Assembly: GCF_900103325.1 (NCBI RefSeq)
Contig: NZ_FMXM01000005.1
Span: forward strand, 124,001-188,000
Direction: 5' to 3'
Source of the DNA: Mesorhizobium qingshengii
GTDB lineage: Bacteria > Pseudomonadota > Alphaproteobacteria > Rhizobiales > Rhizobiaceae
DNA: 64,000 bases
Both the position numbers and the translations under genes were made by a program. Under the pieces are notes generated by a model that was not told the origin of the DNA, did not search any database, and saw nothing but the letters and a program-made list of their open reading frames with translations. Below, in pieces: positions 29,303 through 39,701 of this stretch; the stretch's first letter is position 1; every line of letters begins with the position of its first letter.

Positions 29303-30220
29303 ATGGTCACCGAAACAGCTCACCTCGACGCGGACGCCAAGGCCCATCGCGGCTTCCTGCTGGCGCTGGGCGCCTATCTCCTGTGGGGCACGCTGCCCTT
29401 CTACATGAAGGCGGTGGCGCACCTGCCACTTATCGAAGTGATCGCCCATCGCATCGTCTGGTCAGTGCCGATCGCTGCTGCCGTTCTGGTCTGGGCTGGG
29501 CGCACGGCGGACTTCAAGGCGGCAATTCGCTCACCGCGCACCATTGCGATGGCGGCGCTGACCGCGGCGCTGATCTCGGTCAACTGGGGCATCTATGTCT
29601 GGGCGATCTCCGTCGACCGCACCGTCGAGACCGCGCTCGGCTACTATATCAACCCGCTGGTGGTGGTCGTGGTCGGAGCTGTGCTGCTGGGCGAACGGCT
29701 CAACCGGTTGCAAATCGCGGCAGTCGCGCTTGCGGCGGTCGCAGTCACGGTGCTGACGATCGAGGGCGGCAAGCTGCCTTGGGTGTCGCTGGCGCTGGCG
29801 TTTTCCTTTGCCGCCTACGGCTTCTTCCGCAAGACGCTGCCGATCGGCCCGAGCCAGGGTTTTCTGCTCGAAGTGCTTTTGCTTTCGGTACCGGCACTTG
29901 GCTATATCGGGTACCTGATCGCCTCCGGGCAGGATCATTTCGTCTCCAGCAACGGCACCGATACCGCCCTGCTGATCGGCTGTGGCCCGGTCACGTCGAT
30001 ACCACTGTTGTTGTTCGCCTTCGGCGCCAAGCTGCTGCGCCTCTCGACCATCGGCATCATGCAATACATCGCACCAACCATGGTGTTCCTGATTGCCGTG
30101 CTGATCTTCGATGAGCCGTTCGGCACCACCCAGGCCGTCGCCTTTTCGCTGATCTGGGCGGCACTGGCGATCTATTCCTGGTCGATGATGACGACAGCGC
30201 GCAGGGCGGCTGCCCGGTAA
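29303..30220 (+). CDS. rarD: RarD-type EamA permease
   Basis: 305 residues, ten predicted membrane helices in two EamA repeats. RarD-specific phrases: GAYLLWGTLPFYMKAV, IVWSVPIAA, SVNWGIYVWAI, ALGYYINPLV and GIMQYIAPTMVFLIAV. A drug/metabolite transporter of unknown substrate in the inner membrane. It starts 83 nt after cimA, and no terminator is seen between them. Confidence 0.92.
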   Translation: MVTETAHLDADAKAHRGFLLALGAYLLWGTLPFYMKAVAHLPLIEVIAHRIVWSVPIAAAVLVWAGRTADFKAAIRSPRTIAMAALTAALISVNWGIYVWAISVDRTVETALGYYINPLVVVVVGAVLLGERLNRLQIAAVALAAVAVTVLTIEGGKLPWVSLALAFSFAAYGFFRKTLPIGPSQGFLLEVLLLSVPALGYIGYLIASGQDHFVSSNGTDTALLIGCGPVTSIPLLLFAFGAKLLRLSTIGIMQYIAPTMVFLIAVLIFDEPFGTTQAVAFSLIWAALAIYSWSMMTTARRAAAR

Positions 30221-30229
30221 GGATTTTCG

Positions 30230-30913
30230 ATGTACCTCCTGCATATCGCGAACAAGAATTATTCCTCGTGGTCGCTGCGGCCCTGGGTCTTGATGCGAGA
30301 GCTCGATATTCCGTTCGAGGAGCGGCTGGTGCCGTTTCCGACCGGATCGAGCTGGGATCTCTACCGGGCTTTCTCGCCCAGCGGCCGGGTGCCGTGCCTG
30401 ATCGACGATGGCTGGGCGGTCTGGGATTCGCTTGCCATCGCCGAATATCTGGCGGAGCGCCATCATGGTGTGTGGCCCGTCGAGGCCAAGGCGCGCGCCT
30501 GGGCGCGCTCGGCCGCCGCCGAAATGCATTCGAGTTTCACCGTGTTGCGCGGCGCCTGTCCGATGAGTTGCGGCCTGCGCGTCAAACCGTTCCCGATGTC
30601 CGATGCGCTGAAGCAGGACCTCTTTCGCCTCGGCGATTTGTGGAACGACGGGCTTGGCCGTTTCGGTGGACCGTTTCTCGCTGGCGCTCATTTCACCGCC
30701 GTCGATGCCTTCTTTGCCCCGGTGGCGTTTCGGGCCCAGTCCTATGGGCTCTCTTTCGAGGGAGCTGCCGCCGCCTATCCGGAGCGATTGCTTGCCTTGC
30801 CGGCGATGCGCGAATGGTACGCTGCAGGCCTTGCAGAGACTTGGCGTGAGCCCGACCACGAAGCGGAAGTCGCGGCGGCGGGCACCATCGTCGAGGACCT
30901 TCGCGCGGTTTGA
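30230..30913 (+). CDS. Glutathione S-transferase
   Basis: 227 residues. An N-terminal thioredoxin-like domain begins NKNYSSWSLRPWVLMRELDI, where the Ser in the SSWS segment is the likely glutathione-activating residue. The conserved binding segment is GRVPCLIDDGWAVWDSLAIAEYL. A helical C-terminal domain follows. Shine-Dalgarno AAGGATTTT precedes ATG 30230, 9 nt after rarD. The substrate is unknown. Confidence 0.9.
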   Translation: MYLLHIANKNYSSWSLRPWVLMRELDIPFEERLVPFPTGSSWDLYRAFSPSGRVPCLIDDGWAVWDSLAIAEYLAERHHGVWPVEAKARAWARSAAAEMHSSFTVLRGACPMSCGLRVKPFPMSDALKQDLFRLGDLWNDGLGRFGGPFLAGAHFTAVDAFFAPVAFRAQSYGLSFEGAAAAYPERLLALPAMREWYAAGLAETWREPDHEAEVAAAGTIVEDLRAV

Positions 30914-30916
30914 CTG

Positions 30917-31912
30917 CTACAGCCGGCCGAGGCGCCGGACGAACAGGTAGGTCATGGCAGCGATAACAAGTGATATTGCCGTCACCACCCAGAAACCCAT
31001 TGGCGTATCGACAAGCGGCAACCCGCCGACATTCATGCCGAACAGGCCGGAAATGATGGTCATCGGCAGCAGCACGGCAGTCATGACAGAGAGAACATAG
31101 AGCAACTGGTTCGACTGCATGGTCAGCTTGGCCATCAGCTCGTCCTGCAACAGCCTTGTGCGCGCCTGCAACTGCTCGCCGTCATGATAGAGAGTATGCG
31201 CCCGGTGCGAGAGCCTGGCCGCCATGTCGCTGATCAGGTCAGGCAACTCGTCGCGATGCGAATGGTCGAGATGGCGAAACAGGTTCGTGAGTGTCGCCAT
31301 CTGCCGATGGATCACCACCAACTGTCGGCGTGCCTCGACCAGCGCTTGCCGCTCATTGTGCCATGCATCGCGCACGACGCGGTCCTCGATGCCGTCGAGC
31401 ATGTCGCCGAGCTTGCCGAGCTCGCTCGACATGCCGTCAAGCGACTGGCCCGTGACCGCCTCGATCAGTTCCGCCGGCGAGCGGAATTTCCGCGACCCAT
31501 TCTCCACCGCCTTGCGGACGGCGTCGACCGACTCCAGCGGCTGTTTGCGGGCGCCGATCAGCATCGTACCGTTGAAGGCGAAGCGGAAATGAACGAGCCC
31601 GCGCGCCTCCGAAAAATCGTGCCTGAGGTCCGGCAGATCGCCATAGAGCCAGCCGTCCTCGTAGTCGATGTGGCAGCCATGACTGGGGGCAAGGATTGCC
31701 TCGCGCACCGGCCTCGGCATAGCCTTTTCGGCGCCGATCTCCTGACGGGCGTGCAAGTCGGTGATCTGATAACTGCGCCATGTCCATCGCGCCTGCGCGG
31801 GGTCCTTGGTTCGCACGCCTTCGGCGGTGAAATGGTAGATGAAGAACAACCCATGCTCGTCGGGCAGGTAAGGCGAAAGGTCGGTGCCTTCCGGGGCGAG
31901 AGCAATGTTCAT
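30917..31912 (-). CDS. zntB: ZntB/CorA-family divalent metal ion transporter
   Basis: 331 residues. A large cytoplasmic N-terminal funnel has a long helix (LYHDGEQLQARTRLLQDELMAK). Two C-terminal membrane helices are joined by the signature loop GLFGMNVGGLP containing the invariant GMN. The start ANMxxxH style and the YGDLPDLRHDFSEARGLVHFRF region match ZntB more than CorA. It moves zinc or similar cations across the inner membrane; direction and ion are not certain from sequence. Confidence 0.88.
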   Translation of the reverse strand: MNIALAPEGTDLSPYLPDEHGLFFIYHFTAEGVRTKDPAQARWTWRSYQITDLHARQEIGAEKAMPRPVREAILAPSHGCHIDYEDGWLYGDLPDLRHDFSEARGLVHFRFAFNGTMLIGARKQPLESVDAVRKAVENGSRKFRSPAELIEAVTGQSLDGMSSELGKLGDMLDGIEDRVVRDAWHNERQALVEARRQLVVIHRQMATLTNLFRHLDHSHRDELPDLISDMAARLSHRAHTLYHDGEQLQARTRLLQDELMAKLTMQSNQLLYVLSVMTAVLLPMTIISGLFGMNVGGLPLVDTPMGFWVVTAISLVIAAMTYLFVRRLGRL

Positions 31913-32085
31913 GGGCGCCGTGCCAGATGCAGGTTTCGAACATGGCGCCGCATGGCGACCGCCTGACCGCGATTTCTAGCACGGGTGAAGCCGGTTTCGT
32001 GTGACGGTTTCTTGACAGCCGATCACAGTCAGTCGAACAGCATGCGAGTGGCGCCGCCATGCGCCGCCACTCGCCTTTTTGTCGC

Positions 32086-32376
32086 TCAGCGCTTCGGGCC
32101 GAAGCCTGGATAGGGGTTGAGCGGCACGATCGCGGCAATGTCCATCATGCCGGCCTTGACCAGCGGCAGAGTGCCGAGGTGGCCGCGCACGTCGGCATCG
32201 CTGCCGGCCTCGAACATCATGCCGCTGCCGGGAATGTCGCCGCGATTCCACACCTGGCGCACCGCGCCTTCGGCGTAGAGCGTGCGACGCTGTTCGGCTT
32301 CGCCAGGCAGGAGCGGTGCGAAATCGGCGTCGCTGTACTTGTCGGTGTTGCGGGTGAGAAGGGCAAAGAACTGCAT
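32086..32376 (-). CDS. Muconolactone isomerase-like small protein (YCII/MMI superfamily)
   Basis: 96 residues, starting MQFFALLTRNTDKYSDADF, with EQRRTLYAEGAVRQVWNRGD and LPLVKAGMMDIAAIVPLNPYPGFG. This is the ferredoxin-like fold of muconolactone isomerase and YCII relatives. A strong Shine-Dalgarno AAGGAG precedes ATG 32376. It is divergent from a LysR gene across a 110-nt region with a palindrome, so it is probably induced by that regulator. The true substrate is unknown. Confidence 0.75.
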   Translation of the reverse strand: MQFFALLTRNTDKYSDADFAPLLPGEAEQRRTLYAEGAVRQVWNRGDIPGSGMMFEAGSDADVRGHLGTLPLVKAGMMDIAAIVPLNPYPGFGPKR

Positions 32377-32413
32377 GGCGGTCTCCTTTTGTTGAGGTGG
32401 CCGACTATCGCTT

Positions 32414-32434
32414 TTGGCTGGTCAGACTGTCCAA
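32414..32434. promoter_or_regulatory. Palindrome in the divergent promoter of the LysR/isomerase-like pair
   Basis: 21-nt partial palindrome: TTGG and CCAA arms around a central GTC-A-GAC, centred between the two divergent starts. Its location makes it a candidate LysR operator. The three mismatched positions in each arm keep it tentative. Confidence 0.4.
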
Positions 32435-32486
32435 GACTGATTAGGATAAAATTGAGACCTCACAGGGCTGAACCCTCGGAGAGAAA

Positions 32487-33398
32487 ATGTTCGACTTGCG
32501 GCAGCTCCGCTATTTCGTCACCGTCGCCGAAACCGGCAATGTCGGTCGCGCCGCTGAAATCCTCCATATTTCGCAATCGCCGCTCAGCCGGCAGATCATG
32601 CAGCTCGAGGAGCAGCTCGGCGTCGCTCTGTTTGAAAGGGCGAAGCAACGGGTCCATCTCAACGCCGAGGGCCGCGCCTTCCTCGCTGAGGCCCGCGCGC
32701 TCTTGTCCAATGCGCGACGGCTGGAGGAGTTCGGTCGCGACCTGGCCAGCGGCGCCGTCGGCCGTCTCGCCATCGGCTATGTCGAAGGGGCCGTGCATGC
32801 CGGGCTTGTCGCCGGGATGCTGCGCCAGTTCCGTCGCGACCGGCCGGATTTTCATCTCCAGCTGCGCAGCCTGCGTTCGGCGGCGCAGTTGGAGGGGCTG
32901 CGGCAGCGGTCGCTGGACCTGGGCTTTGTCTACTCGCCGCCCGCTGACGATGATCCGGATATCACGGCCATGGCCCTGCGGCGTGAGCCGCTGGTGCTGG
33001 CCATCCCCGAGGATGATCCGCTTGCCTTGTTGTCGGACATCAGGCCGCACCACCTCGACGGCCGCACCTGGATCACCGTCGTGCGCCAGCCCGACGATAC
33101 CAACCGTGGCCAGTTCCTCGCAGCCTGCGCCAAGGCCGGCTTTCTCCCCGACATCGCCTATGAGACAGCGGACCCGCTGACTTCGCTCGGCCTGGTCAGC
33201 GCCGGCCTTGGCCTGGCAACGGTGCAGTCCAGCCTGCGTGCCGCCGCACCGCCACGGATCGTGTTTCGCGACCTGCCATGGTTCGAACGCACGGTTTCGA
33301 TCCATCTCGCCTGGCGGCGCCATGACCGCCGCGCGGCGATCGCCGGCTTGCGGCGGCAAGCAGCAGACAATCGAGCCCCGCAGCCAGATCCGGCTTAG
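32487..33398 (+). CDS. LysR-type regulator
   Basis: 303 residues. Winged helix-turn-helix [37 protein letters not shown], the CatR/CbnR/BenM-like style. The effector domain contains [18 protein letters not shown] and [10 protein letters not shown]. Shine-Dalgarno GGAGAG precedes ATG 32487. Aromatic-degradation LysR members often regulate muconate-pathway enzymes, which fits the divergent muconolactone isomerase-like gene. The specific effector is not known. Confidence 0.9.
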   Translation: MFDLRQLRYFVTVAETGNVGRAAEILHISQSPLSRQIMQLEEQLGVALFERAKQRVHLNAEGRAFLAEARALLSNARRLEEFGRDLASGAVGRLAIGYVEGAVHAGLVAGMLRQFRRDRPDFHLQLRSLRSAAQLEGLRQRSLDLGFVYSPPADDDPDITAMALRREPLVLAIPEDDPLALLSDIRPHHLDGRTWITVVRQPDDTNRGQFLAACAKAGFLPDIAYETADPLTSLGLVSAGLGLATVQSSLRAAAPPRIVFRDLPWFERTVSIHLAWRRHDRRAAIAGLRRQAADNRAPQPDPA

Positions 33399-34006
33399 AG
33401 CTTGTCGATCACCGACTGCATGCCCTCGGTCGGCGCGTCGACAGACGAGCCGGCCACCATGATGGCGGCGACGATCGCCTCGGGGTCATCGACCACCAGC
33501 GGCTTGACCCGCTGTGCGGTATGGATAAAGCCCTCGGAAGTCATGTGGTCGAGCAAAGCCAGCATCGGATCCCAGAATCCCCCGACATTGCCGAAGACGA
33601 TCGGTTTGCGATGATGGCCAAGCTGCGCCCAAGTCATGATCTCGACGATCTCCTCGACCGTGCCGATGCCGCCCGGCAGCGCCACAAAGGCGTCGGATTT
33701 CTCGAACATTCTGTGTTTGCGCTGGTGCATGTTGTCGGTGATCACGAGTTCATCGAGCCGATCAAGCGCGCTTTCGGTTGCTTCCCTGTTGATCAGGAAG
33801 CGCGGAATGATGCCCGTCACCTTGCCGCCGGCCTTGAGCGCGCCTTCGGCGACGGCGCCCATGATGCCTTTGGTGCCGCCGCCATAGATCAGCCTGAGGC
33901 CGGCTCGCGCAATCGAGCGCCCGAGCAGGTGTCCGGCCTTGGCGTAGATTTCATCGCGGCCCGGAGACGAGCCGCAGTAGACGCAGACGGATCGAATCGT
34001 GTTCAT
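33395..34006 (-). CDS. LOG-family nucleotide 5'-monophosphate phosphoribohydrolase
   Basis: 203 residues with the Rossmann start [34 protein letters not shown] and the hallmark [22 protein letters not shown] proteins release cytokinin bases from their riboside monophosphates; many bacterial members more generally hydrolyse AMP. In a rhizobium-like organism this could feed cytokinin production, but the family is ubiquitous. Its 3' end overlaps the convergent LysR gene by 4 nt. Confidence 0.92.
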   Translation of the reverse strand: MNTIRSVCVYCGSSPGRDEIYAKAGHLLGRSIARAGLRLIYGGGTKGIMGAVAEGALKAGGKVTGIIPRFLINREATESALDRLDELVITDNMHQRKHRMFEKSDAFVALPGGIGTVEEIVEIMTWAQLGHHRKPIVFGNVGGFWDPMLALLDHMTSEGFIHTAQRVKPLVVDDPEAIVAAIMVAGSSVDAPTEGMQSVIDKL

Positions 34007-34041
34007 GCCGATGATTGGTGATTGTGTCTGAAAGCGTGGTC

Positions 34042-34061
34042 AAGCCCAGGGCGGGCTTTTT
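34042..34061 (+). terminator. Short hairpin with T-run upstream of the LysM-protein gene
   Basis: Stem AAGCCC-AGGGC-GGGCTT followed by TTTC. It faces the plus strand, although no plus-strand gene ends just before it. The stem is short. It may be a weak attenuator in the LysM leader, or chance. Confidence 0.25.
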
Positions 34062-34120
34062 CTTGTCGGCCTATGCAAAACAGGTTAGACCGGCATTAGG
34101 TGGCTAAGGGGTAGGGAAAT

Positions 34121-35650
34121 ATGGCAATTAATCCATTGAAGGCGTTCTTGTTCGCGGCGGGTGGGACCGTCGCGGCCGTAGGAACCGCCTATGTATCGGG
34201 CGCACTCGACCCGTATCTCAATCGCACGCCGCCGGCCGAAGTGGCGGCGCTGACGCCGCCCGCGGCGCCGAAACCGGCTGATCCCGGCACGGAAGCGCGG
34301 CTGCCGCCAGCGTCGGTGCCGGCCGCTCCCGCCGCGGCGCCCCAGGCGACGGCTCCGGCCGCACCGGCAACGGAGGCGGCGGCCCCAGCTGCGCCCGCCA
34401 CGACTGGTCCGGTCGCACCGACGTTCGATGTCGTGCGTGTCGAGAGCAACGGCTCGATCGTCGTCGCCGGCAATGCGGCGCCCAACTCAAAGGTCGAGAT
34501 CCTCAACGGCACGACCGTGCTCGGTTCGACGCTCGCCGGTCCCGATGGCGCCTTTGTCATCGTGCTCGACGATCCGCTGAAGCCCGGCGACTACACAATT
34601 GCGCTGCGTTCGACCACTGGCGATGTCGTGACCGCCTCGGCGCAGACCGCTGTCGTCTCGGTTCCCGCGAATGCGGCCGGCCAGGTGTTGGCCATGGTCG
34701 AGGAGCCGGGCAAGCCGGCCGAACTGCTCACGGTTCCGGCGCCCGAGACAAAGCCGGCCGCACCAGCCGCCGGCGACCAGGCTGCCGCTCCGGCAACCGA
34801 AGCGCCAGCGGCTGCAGCCCCGGCACCTGCCGGCCCGGCGACGCCGGCCGTCGTGGACGCAGCACCTGCTCCGGCGGCACCGGCAACGCCGCCTGCCGCA
34901 CCGGTTGCCGAGCCCAAGATCGTCGTCGAGGCGGTCGAGATCGACGGCAACAAGATCTTTGTTGCCGGTCTCGCGGATGCCGGTCGCAAGGTGCGGGCCT
35001 ATGCCAACGATATCCTGCTCGGTGATGCGCAGACGTCGCCGGACGGTCACTTCCTCGTCGAGGCGACGCGCGACATTCCGGTCGGCAGCTACACCATCCA
35101 TGTCGACGGTCTCGACGCCGACGGCGTGAAGGTGGTAGCTCGCGCCGCCGTACCGTTCGAGCGCGAGCCGGGTGAAGCGATCGCCGCCGTGGCGCCTGCG
35201 GAGCCCAAGCCCGCCGAAGCAACGCCGGCGGCTCCAGCTGCCGCCGAAGCGCCTGCCGCGCCGGCCGGTGCAGCGCCTGCTGTTGTCGCGGCTGCTCCGG
35301 CCGAGCCCGCACCAGCAACGCCGGCTCCCGCCGCCGAAGCGCCTGCCGTCGTCGCGGCGGCCACGCCGCCAAGCGACGTACCCGAGACCGTGGCGCCCAA
35401 GCTCGAACATGCCGACGGCGCCGTCATCATCCGCCGCCACGACACGCTGTGGCGGATTTCGCGACGCGTCTACGGCCATGGCGTGCGCTACTCGACCATC
35501 TACCTCGCCAACCAGGACCAGATCAGCAATCCCGACCGCATCTGGCCGGGGCAGGTGTTCAAGGTGCCGGAAAAGTCGAAGGAAGGCGAAGCCGCCGACC
35601 TCAAGGCGATGGGCGAGCAGGCAACGACCGCGCCAGCCAAGACAAACTGA
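34121..35650 (+). CDS. Envelope protein with two Ig-like repeats and a C-terminal LysM domain
   Basis: 509 residues. An N-terminal hydrophobic segment (PLKAFLFAAGGTVAAVGTAYV) probably anchors it. Two similar Ig-like modules lie at about 102-166 (VVRVESNGSIVVAGNAAPNS) and 268-333 (VEAVEIDGNKIFVAGLADAG), each ending in a PxGxYTI strand. They are separated by very Ala/Pro-rich linkers. A LysM peptidoglycan-binding domain sits at about 435-482 (HDTLWRISRRVYGHGVRY, NPDRIWPGQVFKVP). It is probably a periplasmic cell-wall-binding scaffold. Good Shine-Dalgarno GGGGTAGGG. Confidence 0.85.
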   Translation: MAINPLKAFLFAAGGTVAAVGTAYVSGALDPYLNRTPPAEVAALTPPAAPKPADPGTEARLPPASVPAAPAAAPQATAPAAPATEAAAPAAPATTGPVAPTFDVVRVESNGSIVVAGNAAPNSKVEILNGTTVLGSTLAGPDGAFVIVLDDPLKPGDYTIALRSTTGDVVTASAQTAVVSVPANAAGQVLAMVEEPGKPAELLTVPAPETKPAAPAAGDQAAAPATEAPAAAAPAPAGPATPAVVDAAPAPAAPATPPAAPVAEPKIVVEAVEIDGNKIFVAGLADAGRKVRAYANDILLGDAQTSPDGHFLVEATRDIPVGSYTIHVDGLDADGVKVVARAAVPFEREPGEAIAAVAPAEPKPAEATPAAPAAAEAPAAPAGAAPAVVAAAPAEPAPATPAPAAEAPAVVAAATPPSDVPETVAPKLEHADGAVIIRRHDTLWRISRRVYGHGVRYSTIYLANQDQISNPDRIWPGQVFKVPEKSKEGEAADLKAMGEQATTAPAKTN

Positions 35651-35792
35651 TGCATTGAGCAAGTAGCTTCTCGGGCTCGCTCCGAGGGGCTGCGGTTCTT
35701 GCCGCAACCACATGCGGTGTACCAATCTCCTCGGCCGCTGCCCATACGGGCAGCTTGCCGTGGGACTAGTCATCGTTTATCGCCGATGGACG

Positions 35793-36140
35793 ATGACCGA
35801 ATCCCTCGTTGAAGCAGGCGGTAGCTGCCACGCGCCGGAAAGCCCCGCCGTGGATAGCCGCGCTATCGCCACCCGGCTGGCAGCACTTTCGCACCCGGCA
35901 CGCATCGAGATCCTCAAACATCTGTCGGCCAGCAACTCCTGCTGCTGTCGCGAGGTCGTCGACCGTCTCGACCTGGCTCAGTCCACGGTTTCCCAGCATC
36001 TGAAAATCCTTGTCGAGGCCGGCTTGGTCCGCTTCGAGCCCGACCGCCAGCGCTCGCGCTACGCGGTCGACCGCGTCGCGCTCGCCGATGTGTCCTCATC
36101 GCTGAGCGCGCTCGTCACGTCCTGCTGCTCCGGCCGCTAA
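35793..36140 (+). CDS. ArsR-family transcriptional repressor, Cys-rich
   Basis: 115 residues from ATG 35793; the frame is open to 35712 without a plausible Shine-Dalgarno. Winged helix-turn-helix: LAALSHPARIEILKHL, DLAQSTVSQHLKILVEAGLV. Cysteines cluster in three places: GSCHAPE near the N-terminus, SNSCCCREVVD at the start of the recognition region where ArsR/SmtB metal sites lie, and SCCSGR at the very C-terminus. That suggests a thiol-based metal or metalloid sensor. It sits 23 nt before an Atm1-type exporter gene, its likely target. Confidence 0.88.
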   Translation: MTESLVEAGGSCHAPESPAVDSRAIATRLAALSHPARIEILKHLSASNSCCCREVVDRLDLAQSTVSQHLKILVEAGLVRFEPDRQRSRYAVDRVALADVSSSLSALVTSCCSGR

Positions 36141-36163
36141 AAGATAAGAAGAAGGCACAAGAA

Positions 36164-38044
<1,881 letters not shown>

Positions 38045-38074
38045 AGGCTCAGCGTGGCAAACTGATTTTTCCGC

Positions 38075-38105
38075 TTGACCTCAACTTAAGTTGAGATTGT
38101 AGGTC
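38075..38105 (+). promoter_or_regulatory. SoxR-like (MerR-family) promoter/operator
   Basis: TTGACC (-35) at 38075-38080, a 19-bp spacer starting with the perfect palindrome TCAACTT-AAGTTGA (38081-38094), then TAGGTC (-10) at 38100-38105. An over-long 19-bp spacer filled by a CCTCAA...TTGAGG-like palindrome is the classic MerR/SoxR promoter layout, as in E. coli soxS. It lies 49 nt before the ATG of the small monooxygenase gene. No soxR gene is in the window. Confidence 0.65.
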
Positions 38106-38153
38106 GTTCTTGGAGCCCGGCAAGAAGCACAGTTCAAGAACGGAACAATCGAT

Positions 38154-38501
38154 ATGAGCAAGATAAATCAGAACGTTGACGGCGGCAGCGTGTTCAGGGT
38201 GGACAAGTTCGTCGTGCCCGCCGCCGCCCGCGAAGAGATACTCGCCAAGGTCAGGGCAACGCATGAATTGCTGCGCGTGCAGCAAGGGTTCGTGCAGGAT
38301 TTCCTGCTCGAGCAATTCTCTGGCCCGGGCGAGTTCAACCTTGTGACGATCGTCGAATGGGAAAGCCAGGCGGCCGTCGACAAGGTGGTGCCGATCGTCA
38401 AGGCCGCGCACGAGCGCGTCGCCTTCAACCCGCAGGAGACGATCGCCCGGCTCGGAGTGCGGGCCGACATTGCCAACTATCAGCGGATTCCAGGGCTCTA
38501 A
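38154..38501 (+). CDS. ABM-fold (antibiotic biosynthesis monooxygenase-like) protein
   Basis: 115 residues with the dimeric ferredoxin-like fold of quinol/heme monooxygenases: FRVDKFVVPAAAREEILAKV, QQGFVQDFLLEQF, NLVTIVEWESQAAVDKV. No cofactor motif is expected for this family. The SoxR-like promoter upstream points to induction by redox-cycling compounds, where such enzymes act on quinone-like molecules. The 3' end overlaps the convergent SMP-30 gene by 4 nt. Confidence 0.82.
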   Translation: MSKINQNVDGGSVFRVDKFVVPAAAREEILAKVRATHELLRVQQGFVQDFLLEQFSGPGEFNLVTIVEWESQAAVDKVVPIVKAAHERVAFNPQETIARLGVRADIANYQRIPGL

Positions 38502-39364
38502 CCGGGCCAGCCAACGCCAGGGGCCGGCGCGTCTGCGCTGAGCACCTGGCCGGTGCGGGCATCGCTGATCATGTGCTCGAAGCCACGCCATTCGGCGGCG
38601 ACGATGAACAGCGTTTGCCTGTCGGTGCCACCCAGCATGCAGGCAAAGCAACCGCGATCGACACCGACCGCATGCAGCACCTTACCGCCTTCGCGCACCC
38701 TCAAGCAGTGCTTGTTGGGCACATCCGCATACCAGGCTGCGCCCTCGGCATCGAGGCAGATGCCATCAGGAAAGCCGTCGAGATCGGCCCAGATCCGCCG
38801 GTTGGCGAGGCTGCCGTCGGCGACGATGTCGAAGGCGGTCAGCCGGCTGGCATGGGATTCGGCGACGATCAGCGTCTTGTTGTCCGGGGTCACCGCCATG
38901 CCATTGGCAAAAGCGATGTCCTCGGCCACTTGCCGGATCGCGCCGTCGGGCGCAATCAGCACGATGGTGCCGGGGCCGAAATGCTGCCCGGGCGCCGGTG
39001 CCGGCCCGCCGCCATTGACATAGATGTTGCCGCGTCCGTCGACGACGATCTCATTCCACGGGCTTTTCGACAGAGGACGCAAATCAGCGTGGGTGACGAG
39101 CCTTCCATCGGCTTCCTGCCGCAGCAGCAAGCCTTCGCGGCCTGATACGACGAGCAGGCGGCCATCCGGCAGCCAGTCGATGGAATAGGGCAGGACAGCC
39201 GGCACGGTGAGCATGACCTCGCTCTTGCCTCGGGCATCGACAGCGACGATCTCGCCGGTGCCCCAGTTGCAGACCCACAGGCGCCCGTCATGCCAGCGCG
39301 GCGATTCCCCGAAGGCGAGGCCGGCAGTAACGAGACGCGGTGGGGTGGCCGATTGTGTCTGCAT
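38498..39364 (-). CDS. SMP-30/gluconolactonase family protein
   Basis: 288 residues, a six-bladed beta-propeller. Metal ligands of the family are visible: Glu in GLAFGESPRWHDGRLWV, Asn in WNEIVVDGRGNIYVN and Asp in FPDGICLDAEGAAWYAD. It hydrolyses sugar lactones or related esters; the substrate is not defined by sequence. It runs convergent to the ABM-fold gene. No clear Shine-Dalgarno was noted, but the start at 39364 matches the family N-terminus. Confidence 0.9.
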   Translation of the reverse strand: MQTQSATPPRLVTAGLAFGESPRWHDGRLWVCNWGTGEIVAVDARGKSEVMLTVPAVLPYSIDWLPDGRLLVVSGREGLLLRQEADGRLVTHADLRPLSKSPWNEIVVDGRGNIYVNGGGPAPAPGQHFGPGTIVLIAPDGAIRQVAEDIAFANGMAVTPDNKTLIVAESHASRLTAFDIVADGSLANRRIWADLDGFPDGICLDAEGAAWYADVPNKHCLRVREGGKVLHAVGVDRGCFACMLGGTDRQTLFIVAAEWRGFEHMISDARTGQVLSADAPAPGVGWPG

Positions 39365-39479
39365 TTACGGGAACTCCTTGTTGCGCGCGTCACGGTGGCC
39401 GAAAGGTCCATGAAAGACGCTGTCTCACCAAGGACGGACGAGGGGTCTTCGTTCCGACAGCCGCTTTGTAGCTTTTCGT

Positions 39480-39632
39480 TCAGGAGGCGTCGGCCAGCAT
39501 GACGTTGGCTTGTTCGTTGTAGTCGGTATCGACAAGTCGCGGGTCCTGCGGGTCGTGACCGTACCGCCAATATCGTACGTGCCGCAGCACATAACTGCTC
39601 CTGCCAGTTGCGGCCAATGCGGCCTTGCCCAT
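39480..39632 (-). CDS. Candidate 50-residue protein, unknown function
   Basis: ATG 39632 to TGA at 39480-39482. The product has a protein-like centre: SSYVLRHVRYWRYGHDPQDP, followed by a short acidic tail ending EQANVMLADAS. The frame is open a further 60 nt upstream without another start. No Shine-Dalgarno is seen. It fills the otherwise empty 337 nt between the SMP-30 gene and psd, and would be divergent from psd. I do not recognise it; it could be a chance frame in GC-rich DNA. Confidence 0.33.
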   Translation of the reverse strand: MGKAALAATGRSSYVLRHVRYWRYGHDPQDPRLVDTDYNEQANVMLADAS

Positions 39633-39701
39633 TGTTGCGTTGCGGCGAAGGGGGCTTTGGGCTATTGAGGCCGGACTTGAAACGGAGCCCGTTTATACCC
39701 G

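Noticed and set aside
29531..30859. 442-codon minus-strand frame opposite rarD and the GST gene
   Set aside because: Shadow of two recognised plus-strand genes; composition dominated by Arg, Gln, Asp and His.
34042..34061. Strong terminator claim for the hairpin before the LysM gene
   Set aside because: Stem of six pairs and no upstream plus-strand gene to terminate; kept only as a low-confidence feature.
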